A DNA stretch of 64,000 nucleotides, taken from the NCBI GenBank assembly GCA_023417815.1, contig JAEZEI010000034.1, positions 1 to 64,000 of the forward strand, read 5' to 3'. This document shows positions 36,130 through 45,621 of this stretch, one piece after another. Source of the stretch: Bacteroidota bacterium (GTDB lineage Bacteria; Bacteroidota; Bacteroidia; Chitinophagales; Chitinophagaceae). Positions within the stretch are counted from its first letter, which is position 1. Each line of letters opens with the position of its first letter. Below the pieces are notes generated by a model that made no database searches, was not told the origin of the DNA, and saw only the letters and a list, made by a program, of their open reading frames with translations. The position numbers and the translations under genes are program-made.

Positions 36130-37996
36130 CCACCAGCACGGGGATCTTCAATTCATGCCTTACAGAATTAACCGTTGATCCAAATACAAAATCCTTCAGT
36201 CCTGCATGTCCATGCGCACCCATTACGAGAAGGTCTGCATTATTTTCTGTGGCTATTCTGGCGATTTCTTTAACCCTGTGTTTATAACCGATGTGCGCTG
36301 ATGCACTGATCCCTTTCTCTCTTAACTGGTTCACATAACTGATCAGCATTTCGCGGTCTTCCCTTGATTCAAAATCATCCGTCTGTGCTCCCATCAACCT
36401 CGCAGGAGCACTTTCCACTATATGCAATAAAATATAATGGGAACTTGTGTGGCCCTGTCCAAGCGCATGACCGATCAGCTGCTCGTCATTCCCTGAAAAG
36501 TCGAGCGATACTGCTATCCTGTTGAAAACCGGCTTGTCGGCTATATTTAGTTGCCCGGGTGCTTTGTGCAATAAAATTGAGGAATCCTTCAGCTCTTTTG
36601 TAAAGAATGGATATAGGATCACGTATAGCAAAATGGCTCCAAAGAAGATCCCGGAACCAATGATCATGGCCTTTGGCAAGAAATTATCGCCTTCCAGCAC
36701 CGGCATAGATTCATTGACCAGCATTTTAAGATTCAAAAAAACTAAAACGGAAGCAATTATCCAGGCTGCGACTTTTGTAAGCGGGCCAATGGCAAAATTT
36801 CCCATCTTTTTCTTTTCACTTACAAAATGAATGAGTGGAATAATTGCGAAGCCAAGTTGCAGACTCAGGATCACCTGGCTCATTACCAAAAGGGAATCTA
36901 CTTCATTCTCACCATAGATAATAATTACTACCAGGGCCGGGATAATAGCGATCATCCGGGTTATAAGCCTTCGCAGTATAGGATTCAGCCTAAGCCTAAG
37001 ATACCCTTCCATAACGATCTGCCCTGCAAGTGTGCCGGTTACCGTACTGCTTTGGCCGGCAGCAATAAGCGCCAGTGCAAACAGGATAGGGGCGGTTTCA
37101 CCCAGGAAACCCGGCAATAAACGGTGCGCCTCTTTTATCTCTGCTACATCACTATGACCTGTTTTAAAGAATACTGTTGCAGCAAGGATAAGTATTGCTG
37201 CATTTACAAGGAATGCAATATTGAGCGCAATAGTAGTATCTATACGGTTAAACTTTAATGCGGCCTTAATTCCATTATCTGATTTTTCGATCTTCCTGGT
37301 TTGAACCAGGGCCGAGTGTAAATAGAGATTATGCGGCATCACTGTTGCCCCTATGATACCAATGGCAATATAGAGGGCATTATCATCCGGCACGGTGGGT
37401 ACAAATCCTTTTACAATCTCACCAGGGTCGGGACCCGCCATGATGATCTGTAGAAGGAAGCACAGGGCTATTATTGCCACAAGGGTTATAATGAAAGCCT
37501 CCATTTTCCTGATCCCTAACCGCTGAAGATAGAGCAGGATGAAAGTATCCAGGATGGTTATGGATACGCCCCAGATCAGTGGCAGGCCGGTAAGTAATTG
37601 TATCCCGATGGCCATTCCCAGCACTTCAGCAAGATCAGTTGCCGCTATGGCGATCTCTGCAAGGATATACAATATGAAATTTACGCCTTTAGGATATGCT
37701 TCCCTGTTAGCCTGGGCAAGATCGCGCCCCCGCACTATGCCCAGTCGCGCCGATAATCCCTGGAGCAGCAAGGCCATTAAATTGCTCATGAGCAAAACCC
37801 AGATAAGCGAGTATCCGTAACGCGCACCTCCGGCAAGATCAGTTGCCCAGTTGCCGGGGTCCATATACCCCACGCTTACAAGATAAGCGGGTCCAAGGAA
37901 AGAAAATATCCTGCGCCAGCCTACCAGCTTCCGCGTGGTATCAACAGTGTTATGCACTTCACTAAGTGAAATGTCTTCATCATACCTGCCTTTCAT
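36119..37996 (-). CDS. Nramp-family divalent metal transporter fused to a UspA domain
   Basis: 625 aa. Residues ~25-460 form the Nramp core, with both metal-site motifs: DPGN (Asp46-Asn49) in TM1 and MPH (Met220-His222) in TM6. This predicts proton-coupled Mn2+/Fe2+ uptake. Residues ~491-625 are a complete universal stress protein domain with the ATP-binding pattern GxxGx9GS ('GAHGHAGLKDFVFGS'). The fusion suggests that nucleotide binding in the cytosol gates or reports on metal transport; this is inference. It is divergent from the GT35 gene and convergent with DUF922. Confidence 0.92.
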   Translation of the reverse strand: MKGRYDEDISLSEVHNTVDTTRKLVGWRRIFSFLGPAYLVSVGYMDPGNWATDLAGGARYGYSLIWVLLMSNLMALLLQGLSARLGIVRGRDLAQANREAYPKGVNFILYILAEIAIAATDLAEVLGMAIGIQLLTGLPLIWGVSITILDTFILLYLQRLGIRKMEAFIITLVAIIALCFLLQIIMAGPDPGEIVKGFVPTVPDDNALYIAIGIIGATVMPHNLYLHSALVQTRKIEKSDNGIKAALKFNRIDTTIALNIAFLVNAAILILAATVFFKTGHSDVAEIKEAHRLLPGFLGETAPILFALALIAAGQSSTVTGTLAGQIVMEGYLRLRLNPILRRLITRMIAIIPALVVIIIYGENEVDSLLVMSQVILSLQLGFAIIPLIHFVSEKKKMGNFAIGPLTKVAAWIIASVLVFLNLKMLVNESMPVLEGDNFLPKAMIIGSGIFFGAILLYVILYPFFTKELKDSSILLHKAPGQLNIADKPVFNRIAVSLDFSGNDEQLIGHALGQGHTSSHYILLHIVESAPARLMGAQTDDFESREDREMLISYVNQLREKGISASAHIGYKHRVKEIARIATENNADLLVMGAHGHAGLKDFVFGSTVNSVRHELKIPVLVVTV

Positions 37997-38104
37997 ATTG
38001 CTTTGAAGAAAGTAAAATTAGGGAAATCTAACAATCAATTAATCGTAGCCCTAATTGGTGGTAAAATGTTTGCGCTTCAAAACATTTAAATTGCAAACGT
38101 ATTA

Positions 38105-39769
38105 ATGTTGTATAGGATGAATTTTAAAGGATTTAATGTTCCGTACCCTGTTGCGAATAAGTATAATAAGAAGGCTGCCTATTTTTCCATGGAGTTTGCC
38201 GTGCACCAGCCGTTAAAGATCTATAGCGGTGGGCTTGGATTTTTGAGTGGTTCCCACCTTCGCAGTGCGTATGAATTGAGGCAAAACATGATCGGGATCG
38301 GCATACTGTGGAAATATGGTTATTATGACCAGGCCCGTAATCCCGACCAGACCCTGCAGGTACAATGGAATGAAAAGATCTATAATTTCCTGGAAGACAC
38401 AGGTATAAAATTCCAGGTTACCATACATGAACACCCGGTATGGGTAAAGGCCTGGTACCTGAACCCGGAAACCTTTAAAACGGCTCCATTGTTCCTGTTA
38501 TCGACCGACCTTCCCGAGAACGATCATGTTTCCCAGACAATAAGCCATAAACTGTATGATGCAAATGTTGCAACGAAAGTGGCGCAGTTCATTCTACTGG
38601 GTGTTGGAGGAGCGAGGTTGCTGGAAGAACTTGAATTTGAGCCCGATGTTTATCATCTGAACGAGGCTCATGCCATAAGTGCTGCGTTTCATTTATACAG
38701 GAAGTTCGGGAACCTTGATGAAGTAAAACGTAGGCTGGTATTCACTACCCATACGCCTGAAGAAGCCGGTAATGAAAAGCATGATATTTACCTGTGCGAG
38801 AAGATGAGTTATTTCTGCGGTGTTCCTTTACAGGAGGTCCGTAACCTTACCGGAATTCAGAATGACCAGTTCGATCATTCCCTTGTAGCGCTTAGGTTTG
38901 CCCGGAAAGCTAACGGGGTAAGCCAGCTTCATGGGGAAGTAAGCCGTAGGATGTGGGGTAAATATGAAGGTGTATGCGATATCATCTCAATAACCAATGC
39001 TCAGAACTGGCATTACTGGGCCGATAAGCAACTCTATCATTTCATGGATGATCACATGGTTGATGCATTCATCGACAGGAAGCGGTATCTTAAGAAGCGT
39101 GCATTTGAGATAGTGGCCGACCTTTCAGGAAAATTATTCAAACCTGAAGTATGCACTCTTGTGTGGGCGCGAAGGTTTGCAGGATATAAACGGGCCGAAC
39201 TCATTACCAGGGATAAGGAAAGATTTGAGGCTTTGCTGAATAATACAAAATACCCCATCCAGATCATCTGGGCAGGTAAGCCTTATCCACTTGATTACCC
39301 AGCCATTTGCGATCTAAACTACCTTATAGAGTTAAGCAAACAATATAAGAATGTTGCGGTTTGTCTTGGTTATGAACTTACACTGAGCAAGCGGCTAAAA
39401 CAAGCTTCCGATATTTGGCTGAACAATCCCCGTGTGCCCCGTGAAGCAAGCGGCACAAGCGGAATGACCGCCGCTATGAATGGTGCTGTGAATTTCAGCA
39501 CGCACGATGGATGGATCTGCGAGTTCATCAATCATGGTAACAATGGCTTTGTGGTTCCCCCGGTTGATTATGCATCCATGTCAGTTCACGACCAGGATGA
39601 ATATGATCTGAACAAGATCTATGATATCCTGGAAAACCAGGTCCTGCCGCTGTATTATGATGATCCTTCCATCTGGAGGCAGATCATGAAGAACGGTATG
39701 AGGGATGTGCGCTGGCAGTTCGACAGCAACCGTATGGCGAAGGAATACTACGAACAACTTTATAACTGA
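38105..39769 (+). CDS. Short GT35 alpha-glucan phosphorylase-like protein lacking the PLP lysine
   Basis: 554 aa, far shorter than the ~800-850 aa of canonical glycogen phosphorylases but like the short TIGR02094-type family. 'AAYFSMEFAVHQPLKIYSGG', 'FTTHTPEEAGNEKHD' and 'FAGYKRAELIT' are GT35 landmarks. In canonical members the cofactor lysine lies in GT(S/G)xMK; here the segment reads EASGTSGMTAAMNG, with Thr455 in the lysine position. Unless another lysine carries PLP, the standard phosphorolytic mechanism would not work. It may act as a different retaining glucosyltransferase or a regulator. ATG at 38105 is used; ATG at 38117 is equally possible. A thioesterase gene follows after 1 bp. 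Confidence 0.82.
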   Translation: MLYRMNFKGFNVPYPVANKYNKKAAYFSMEFAVHQPLKIYSGGLGFLSGSHLRSAYELRQNMIGIGILWKYGYYDQARNPDQTLQVQWNEKIYNFLEDTGIKFQVTIHEHPVWVKAWYLNPETFKTAPLFLLSTDLPENDHVSQTISHKLYDANVATKVAQFILLGVGGARLLEELEFEPDVYHLNEAHAISAAFHLYRKFGNLDEVKRRLVFTTHTPEEAGNEKHDIYLCEKMSYFCGVPLQEVRNLTGIQNDQFDHSLVALRFARKANGVSQLHGEVSRRMWGKYEGVCDIISITNAQNWHYWADKQLYHFMDDHMVDAFIDRKRYLKKRAFEIVADLSGKLFKPEVCTLVWARRFAGYKRAELITRDKERFEALLNNTKYPIQIIWAGKPYPLDYPAICDLNYLIELSKQYKNVAVCLGYELTLSKRLKQASDIWLNNPRVPREASGTSGMTAAMNGAVNFSTHDGWICEFINHGNNGFVVPPVDYASMSVHDQDEYDLNKIYDILENQVLPLYYDDPSIWRQIMKNGMRDVRWQFDSNRMAKEYYEQLYN

Positions 39770-39770
39770 C

Positions 39771-40214
39771 ATGGATAAGGCATACATTCAGAAGGTAGAT
39801 ATTCGCTGGGCAGACCTTGATCCCAATTTTCATGTTCTGCATTCAAAGTATTATGATTTTGGCGCATTTTGCAGGATGGCTTACTTCGTTGAAAAGGGAT
39901 TCTCTGCCCCGGTGATGCAACAGCTTAACATAGGCCCCATTCTTTTTCGTGAAGAATGTTTTTTCCGGAGAGAGATCAATTTCGGCGACGAGGTAAAGAT
40001 CAACTTCCTGGTTAAAAGTTTTACCAGCGGCTATGGACGCTGGTCTGTGATGCACGAGATCACCAAAGGCGACGGCATACTATGCGCAATAATAAATGTA
40101 GATGGTGCGTGGCTTGATCTTACAAAACGCAAGCTTGCACTCCCCCCGGAAACTGTTGCTCCTATCTTTGAAGATGCACCGAAATCCCCGGATTTTATGA
40201 TCAGGGAAAAATAA
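39771..40214 (+). CDS. Hotdog-fold acyl-CoA thioesterase family protein
   Basis: 147 aa from ATG at 39771. 'VDIRWADLDPNFHVLHSKYYDF' corresponds to the 4HBT active-site region with its conserved Asp and His, followed by the long central helix and 'FFRREINFGDEVKINF'. Likely hydrolyses an acyl-CoA thioester; substrate unknown. It starts 1 bp after the GT35 stop and ends 1 bp before the next MFS gene, so the three are an operon. Confidence 0.85.
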   Translation: MDKAYIQKVDIRWADLDPNFHVLHSKYYDFGAFCRMAYFVEKGFSAPVMQQLNIGPILFREECFFRREINFGDEVKINFLVKSFTSGYGRWSVMHEITKGDGILCAIINVDGAWLDLTKRKLALPPETVAPIFEDAPKSPDFMIREK

Positions 40215-40215
40215 C

Positions 40216-41418
40216 ATGCTCAACTATACATTATCGTTATACCGGAATGCCTATTCCGGACTTAGCCGGCAGGTTTGGCTGCTCAGTTTCGTTATGCTTA
40301 TTAACAGGAGCGGTACCATGGTGCTGGCCTTCCTGACGCTTTACTGCACCCACAAAGGTTTTTCGCTGGAACAGGCAGGATATGTGGTTGGGATCTACGG
40401 GCTGGGCTCCGTGGTGGGGGCATTGATAGGGGGAAAGTTAACAGACCTGCTGGGGTTTTATAAAGTGCAGGTTGCAGCATTGTTTTTCGGGGGACTAATG
40501 TTCCTGCTGTTGGGACAGATCGATACGTATAAAGGGATTTGTATTGCCACCTTTTTCCTGAGCATGGTGAATGAATCATTCAGGCCTGCAAATTATGCAG
40601 CTATTGCTGCGTACAGTACGGTGGCGAACCGTACCCAATCCTTTTCATTGGTAAGGCTTGCAATAAATATCGGATGGGGCATCGGTGCAGCATTAGGTGG
40701 CTTGCTGGCATCCATCAATTACAACCTGTTATTTTGGGTAGATGGTTTCACCAATGTTGCCGGCGCCATTATGCTGCTGTTGCTTATTCCTTACCGGAAT
40801 GCGCCTGCTGAAGATGCAGGTAATACAGGAATTGCCCCGGAGAGATCGGATTCCCCTTATACCGATACCACCTTTTTGCTGTTCCTGCTTTTCCTGTTGT
40901 TGTTCGCGATTTGCTTTTTCCAGCTTTTTTCCTCGGTGCCTGTCTTCTTTAAACAGGAACTTGGTATAGATGAATTCTGGATAGGGGTTATCATGGCATC
41001 AAATGGGATCATGATCGCATTCGTAGAAATGGTATTGGTCTATAAGCTCGAAGGCAGGGCACATTACCTGAAACTATGTGTATACGGCGCGGTGATCATG
41101 GGAGCAGCTTTTGCATTGCTGAACCTTCCCCTTCACCAGGGGCTTGTTGTGGCTTTTTCATTCACCTTTATGCTGACCATTGCAGAAATGGTTGCCATGC
41201 CTTTCATGAACAGTTATTACCTCGCAAGAAGCACTGAAAGGAACCGGGGCCAATATGCCGGCATGTATACCATGGCATGGAGCATTGCGCATGTGGTCGG
41301 CAGCAGTTCGGGAACGTTCATGGCCGACAGGCTGGGATTCACAACACTGTGGTGGACCATATTCGCCATTAGCCTGCTATCAGCAACAGGTTTTGCCTGG
41401 CTGCTAAAGCGCGGATGA
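40216..41418 (+). CDS. MFS transporter
   Basis: 400 aa, 12 membrane segments. The TM2-TM3 motif is GGKLTDLLGFYKV and the second half begins near residue 215. The overall pattern resembles drug/metabolite efflux MFS members. Last gene of the GT35-thioesterase-MFS operon. It ends back to back with the DUF6263 gene, with no space between the stop codons. Confidence 0.9.
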   Translation: MLNYTLSLYRNAYSGLSRQVWLLSFVMLINRSGTMVLAFLTLYCTHKGFSLEQAGYVVGIYGLGSVVGALIGGKLTDLLGFYKVQVAALFFGGLMFLLLGQIDTYKGICIATFFLSMVNESFRPANYAAIAAYSTVANRTQSFSLVRLAINIGWGIGAALGGLLASINYNLLFWVDGFTNVAGAIMLLLLIPYRNAPAEDAGNTGIAPERSDSPYTDTTFLLFLLFLLLFAICFFQLFSSVPVFFKQELGIDEFWIGVIMASNGIMIAFVEMVLVYKLEGRAHYLKLCVYGAVIMGAAFALLNLPLHQGLVVAFSFTFMLTIAEMVAMPFMNSYYLARSTERNRGQYAGMYTMAWSIAHVVGSSSGTFMADRLGFTTLWWTIFAISLLSATGFAWLLKRG

Positions 41419-42240
41419 TCATTCGTTTTGATAGGTGATCCTCTGTGTATTGGTTGCCATGATAGGCATCGATTGGCCCATTACATCAATGTTTCCACTG
41501 ATCTCAGTTTCCATGTTCCGGGTAGAGACCAAACCTGTTTGAACATCAGAAGTAAAATCACCTTTGGATTTCACTTTCATTGTTAAAAACATTTCCTGGC
41601 CCTGGGATTCCATCGCTTTTGCAATGTCCATTTCCGAAGTAAATGAAATAATGGCCTTGTCACCTTCAACATTATGTAAGGTGTAAACAAACTTATTTAC
41701 TCCCGCGGCCGAACTGTCTGAGTATTTCCAGGTCTCACCATTTTTTCTCCCTTTAGGCATTTGGAAGAAAGCAAGTTTAATGACCTCTTCATGTCCATTA
41801 CTGCCCAGCATGCTCTGGAGTGGATTTTCTTCTGCCTGGCTTTCTTCTTTTGTTTCCGGAATGGCTTTGCCGGTAATTTTAGACAGGGTAATATTAAAAG
41901 GCTGTCCTACTAATGGACTCATTTGCTTGCCCAGTTCAGTTTCTTTATCCTCATCCTTCTCAGAATTAAACTCCTGGGTCTGTCCCATGAATTCCATCTT
42001 TATTTTCATCATTTCAAGAGTGTTCGTCAGGAGATAGTTGTCATCCTTCTCTCCTGCCACAACAATTATGTTCCTGGCCTCTGAATTGTTTTTCATTAAC
42101 ATCCCGTTCCCAAGGTCGGCCTCTATTTGATTATTGATCGTTGCAGATATCTTTTGACCATTCCTCAGTTTGATCGGGTTCTGTTGAGCGGATAAGGCAG
42201 AAAAACAAAGTAGCAGCGAGGCTGTAAGGATCGATTTCAT
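41419..42240 (-). CDS. Exported DUF6263-type protein
   Basis: 273 aa. Signal peptide 'ILTASLLLCFSALSAQ' is followed by an all-beta-looking mature part with repeated '(K/R)(L/M)xx(G)' strands, such as 'QKISATINNQIEADLG' and 'GKAIPETKEESQ'. It resembles the DUF6263 proteins of Bacteroidota, whose function is unknown; the family name is from memory of this pattern. No catalytic motif was seen. A terminator for the upstream cold-shock gene separates the two. Confidence 0.7.
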   Translation of the reverse strand: MKSILTASLLLCFSALSAQQNPIKLRNGQKISATINNQIEADLGNGMLMKNNSEARNIIVVAGEKDDNYLLTNTLEMMKIKMEFMGQTQEFNSEKDEDKETELGKQMSPLVGQPFNITLSKITGKAIPETKEESQAEENPLQSMLGSNGHEEVIKLAFFQMPKGRKNGETWKYSDSSAAGVNKFVYTLHNVEGDKAIISFTSEMDIAKAMESQGQEMFLTMKVKSKGDFTSDVQTGLVSTRNMETEISGNIDVMGQSMPIMATNTQRITYQNE

Positions 42241-42286
42241 AAATATGTTTAAGGATATAAAAATAACCTTTTCACCTGCACCAGTG

Positions 42287-42317
42287 AAATAAAAAGGGCT
42301 GCCGGTAGGCAGCCCTT
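42287..42317 (-). terminator. Rho-independent terminator after the cold-shock gene
   Basis: AAGGGCTGCC (42294-42303) and GGCAGCCCTT (42308-42317) form a perfect 10-bp stem with a 4-nt loop. Read on the minus strand it is followed by TTT and a T-rich stretch. Confidence 0.85.
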
Positions 42318-42336
42318 AGCAATTAAGAAAATTATA

Positions 42337-42540
42337 TTATCCGATAACTGTTACGTTAACAGCATTCATTCCTTTTCTGCCATTTTGAAGCTCAAATTCA
42401 ACCTGATCACCTTCCTTAATATCTCCTTTAAGCCCGCTTACGTGCACAAATGTTTCTTTATCAGAATCGCTGTGCTTAATGAAACCGAAACCTTTTTCAG
42501 TGTTGAAAAACTTTACGGTACCTTGATTTTTAGTCTCCAT
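42337..42540 (-). CDS. Cold-shock domain protein
   Basis: 67 aa, the normal size of a single CSD. It has RNP1 'KGFGFI' and RNP2 'ETFVHVS', plus the N-terminal 'GTVKFFNTEKG'. Such proteins melt RNA secondary structure or bind single-stranded nucleic acid. It is monocistronic. The upstream region contains TATCTTCG on the minus strand, one mismatch from the -7 consensus. Confidence 0.96.
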   Translation of the reverse strand: METKNQGTVKFFNTEKGFGFIKHSDSDKETFVHVSGLKGDIKEGDQVEFELQNGRKGMNAVNVTVIG

Positions 42541-42601
42541 TTTAATTGTATTGTATTATAAAAAACCGAAGATAGTCCTTTTTAGGTTGCCCCGGACATC
42601 T

Positions 42602-45490
42602 TTATGATTCCTGTTCCATATATGCGCTCACCGGTTCACAGGTGCAAACCAGGTTTCTGTCACCATAGGTATTGTTAACTCGTCTTACAGCCGGCCAGAA
42701 CTTATTTTGCCTGATGTGCTCAAGAGGGTAGGCAGCCACCTTTCTTGAATAAGCATAATCCCATGTTTCGGCAGTCACAAGTTCCTGTGTATGAGGTGCA
42801 TTCTTCAGTGGGTTATCAGTCCTGTCTATTTTGCCCTGTTCAATGGAAGCGATCTCTTCCCTTATTGAAAGTAGTGCATCGCAGAACCTGTCGAGTTCTC
42901 CCTTGCCTTCACTTTCCGTTGGTTCTATCATGATCGTTCCTGCAACAGGAAAACTTAAAGTTGGAGCATGGAAATTATAATCCATTAACCTTTTTGCCAC
43001 ATCTTCAGCTTCTACTCCTGCAGATTGCTTAAAATAACGGAGATCTACAATGAATTCATGCGCGCAGGTACCATTCTTCCCGGAGTAAAGAACAGGATAG
43101 GCCTTTTCGAGTCTTGCCTTCATGTAATTAGCGTTCAGGATGGCATATTCAGTACTTTTCTTCAAGCCCTCATTCCCTAACATTTTGATGTACGCGTAGC
43201 TGATTAACAGTATGCTTGCGCTGCCGAAAGGAGCTGCGCTTACTGCATGAAGGTGTTCGCCCTTATCCTTTAATGTTATATGCCCGGGAAGGAAGGGAGT
43301 AAGTTTATCATTAACACAGATTGGGCCCATTCCAGGACCGCCGCCACCATGTGGGATCGCAAACGTTTTGTGCAGATTAAGATGGCATACATCGGCACCA
43401 ATATTTCCCGGGCTTGTAAGACCTACCTGGGCATTCATATTCGCCCCATCCATATAAACAAGTCCGCCATTTTCATGGACCAACGCACATATGGTTTTGA
43501 TACTTTCTTCGAATACACCATGAGTGCTCGGATAGGTCACCATTAATCCTGCAAGCCTGTCTTTATATTTTTCAGCATTTAACCTGAGGTCGTCCACATC
43601 AATATTTCCTTCTGCATCACACTTGGTAACAACAACCTTGAAACCCGCCATTACCGCGGAAGCAGGGTTCGTTCCATGTGCGGAAATGGGGATCAGGATG
43701 ATATCCCTGTGAGATGCATTATGATGTTTATGATATGCCCTGATGGCCAAAAGACCTGCATATTCACCCTGGGCACCGCTGTTTGGCTGAAGTGATGTTG
43801 CCTTAAACCCTGTGATATTACTCAACCAGCTTTCCAGTTCGTTGATGATCTGCCGGTAACCCTGCCACTGCGATTCTGGCGCAAAGGGATGAATGCTGCT
43901 GAACTCCGGCCAGCTTACCGGTATTAGCTGGGTGGCTGCATTCAGTTTCATGGTGCAGCTTCCCAATGATATCATTGATGTATTCAGGCTTAGATCTTTA
44001 TTCTCCAGCATCTTCAAATAACGCATCATTGCTGTTTCACTGTGATGGGAATTGAATACCGGGTGTTGCAGGTAAGTTGAAGTTCTTGTTAAAGATGCCG
44101 GGATATTATCCAGTGTATTATGTTCTTCGAAATGTGCTTCAGAAAGATCAACTCCCGTGAATTCCCCGAAAACATGCAGGATATCCAGCAGGTCACGTTG
44201 CGTAGTGGTTTCATCCAGGCTTACCTGCACAAATTCGCCGTGGTAATAAAAGTTCATGCCGCGGGCCTCGCTTATTTTCCTCATGGCTGCAGCACCTCCA
44301 TCCAGGTTTACTCTTATGGTGTCGAAATAACCTTTGTTCAGGTTTTCAAAACCCATGGCTTTAAGTTCATTTGAAAGAGTTAATGCCAGAAGGCTTACAC
44401 GTTTTGCGATATCCTTCAACCCCGACGGCCCATGATAAACTGCATACATGGCAGCCATATTTGCAAGCAGTGCCTGGGCGGTACAGATGTTACTTGTAGC
44501 CTTTTCACGCCGTATATGCTGCTCCCGGGTTTGCAGGGCCATGCGCAGGCTCCTGTTATTTTCGGCATCAATACTTACACCTATGATCCTGCCGGGAATG
44601 TTCCTTTTATATTCATCCTTAGTTGCGAAAAATGCAGCATGCGGACCTCCAAATCCCATAGGAACTCCAAACCGCTGTGCGCTTCCAACAGCAACATCAG
44701 CCCCCAATTCGCCGGGAGTTACCAATAGTGTGAGTGCCAGCAGGTCTGTAGCCATGATGGTTCGCACATTCACTTTTGATGCGGTAGTGATAAAATCCCT
44801 GAAGTCATTTACTTCACCTTTAGCATCAGGATATTGTACAATTGCACCGAAATATGACTCATCCAGGGTTATTTCATTAAACTTTCCGGTAACTACTTCT
44901 ATTCCGAAGGGTAATGCCCGCGTGATCACAATGTCCTTTGTTTGCTCAAATAGATTCTCATCAACAAAAAACTTTGGGCTGGTGATATTATCTGTATCGC
45001 GGTTCTTTTGGTTGAAAAGCATTGCCATGGCCTCGGCAGCAGCCGTTCCTTCATCAAGAAGCGAAGCATTTGCAATCGGCAGTCCTGTAAGGTCACTGAC
45101 CAGTGTTTGAAAATTCAACAGCGATTCCAGCCTTCCCTGGGCGATCTCCGCCTGGTATGGGGTGTACTGGGTATACCACCCCGGGTTCTCAAATAAGTTC
45201 CTCAGGATAACGGACGGCACTATGGTATTATAATAACCCTGGCCTATATACGATTTGAAGACTTTGTTCTTTGAAGCAATATCCCTGAGGGTGCGCAGGT
45301 ATTCATATTCACTCATACCATTGCCTGTATCCAGGGGCTGCTTCAACCTGATATCAGCAGGAACTGTCTTGTTTATCAGTTCATCGAGAGATGAAATCCC
45401 GATGGTTTTCAGCATCTGGCTGGTTTCTTCCTCTGTAGGACCAATATGCCTTGAAATGAATTCTGCACTTTGCTTATGGAAAAGATTCAT
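42602..45490 (-). CDS. gcvP: Glycine dehydrogenase (aminomethyl-transferring), P-protein
   Basis: 962 aa single-chain P-protein of the glycine cleavage system. The PLP lysine is Lys708 in 'NLHKTFAIPHGGGGPG', followed by the Gly-rich loop. 'RHIGPTEEE' opens the N-terminal half, and the C-terminus ends in 'NRNLVCTCEPV'-like sequence, as expected. It decarboxylates glycine and transfers the aminomethyl group to the lipoyl group of GcvH. Partners gcvH/gcvT are not in the window. A -7 promoter element lies 44 bp upstream. Confidence 0.97.
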   Translation of the reverse strand: MNLFHKQSAEFISRHIGPTEEETSQMLKTIGISSLDELINKTVPADIRLKQPLDTGNGMSEYEYLRTLRDIASKNKVFKSYIGQGYYNTIVPSVILRNLFENPGWYTQYTPYQAEIAQGRLESLLNFQTLVSDLTGLPIANASLLDEGTAAAEAMAMLFNQKNRDTDNITSPKFFVDENLFEQTKDIVITRALPFGIEVVTGKFNEITLDESYFGAIVQYPDAKGEVNDFRDFITTASKVNVRTIMATDLLALTLLVTPGELGADVAVGSAQRFGVPMGFGGPHAAFFATKDEYKRNIPGRIIGVSIDAENNRSLRMALQTREQHIRREKATSNICTAQALLANMAAMYAVYHGPSGLKDIAKRVSLLALTLSNELKAMGFENLNKGYFDTIRVNLDGGAAAMRKISEARGMNFYYHGEFVQVSLDETTTQRDLLDILHVFGEFTGVDLSEAHFEEHNTLDNIPASLTRTSTYLQHPVFNSHHSETAMMRYLKMLENKDLSLNTSMISLGSCTMKLNAATQLIPVSWPEFSSIHPFAPESQWQGYRQIINELESWLSNITGFKATSLQPNSGAQGEYAGLLAIRAYHKHHNASHRDIILIPISAHGTNPASAVMAGFKVVVTKCDAEGNIDVDDLRLNAEKYKDRLAGLMVTYPSTHGVFEESIKTICALVHENGGLVYMDGANMNAQVGLTSPGNIGADVCHLNLHKTFAIPHGGGGPGMGPICVNDKLTPFLPGHITLKDKGEHLHAVSAAPFGSASILLISYAYIKMLGNEGLKKSTEYAILNANYMKARLEKAYPVLYSGKNGTCAHEFIVDLRYFKQSAGVEAEDVAKRLMDYNFHAPTLSFPVAGTIMIEPTESEGKGELDRFCDALLSIREEIASIEQGKIDRTDNPLKNAPHTQELVTAETWDYAYSRKVAAYPLEHIRQNKFWPAVRRVNNTYGDRNLVCTCEPVSAYMEQES

Positions 45491-45534
45491 GATATATTAT
45501 TTTGCTGGAAACAGGAGGTTTGCCATTTTGCGCG

Positions 45535-45542
45535 CAAATTTA
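45535..45542 (-). promoter_or_regulatory. Promoter -7 element for gcvP
   Basis: Minus-strand TAAATTTG is an exact TAnnTTTG match; the leader would be about 40 nt. It sits in the divergent region shared with the UspA gene at 45622. Confidence 0.5.
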
Positions 45543-45621
45543 CGGTAAGTCGCACTATATTCGATGTTATTTACTGTACTGGTAATGTGCAGATTATTTG
45601 TTAATCAAAATCAAGAGAATA

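Noticed and set aside
44448..45110. 220-aa plus-strand frame opposite gcvP
   Set aside because: It lies wholly inside gcvP on the other strand and has no family features; a shadow frame.
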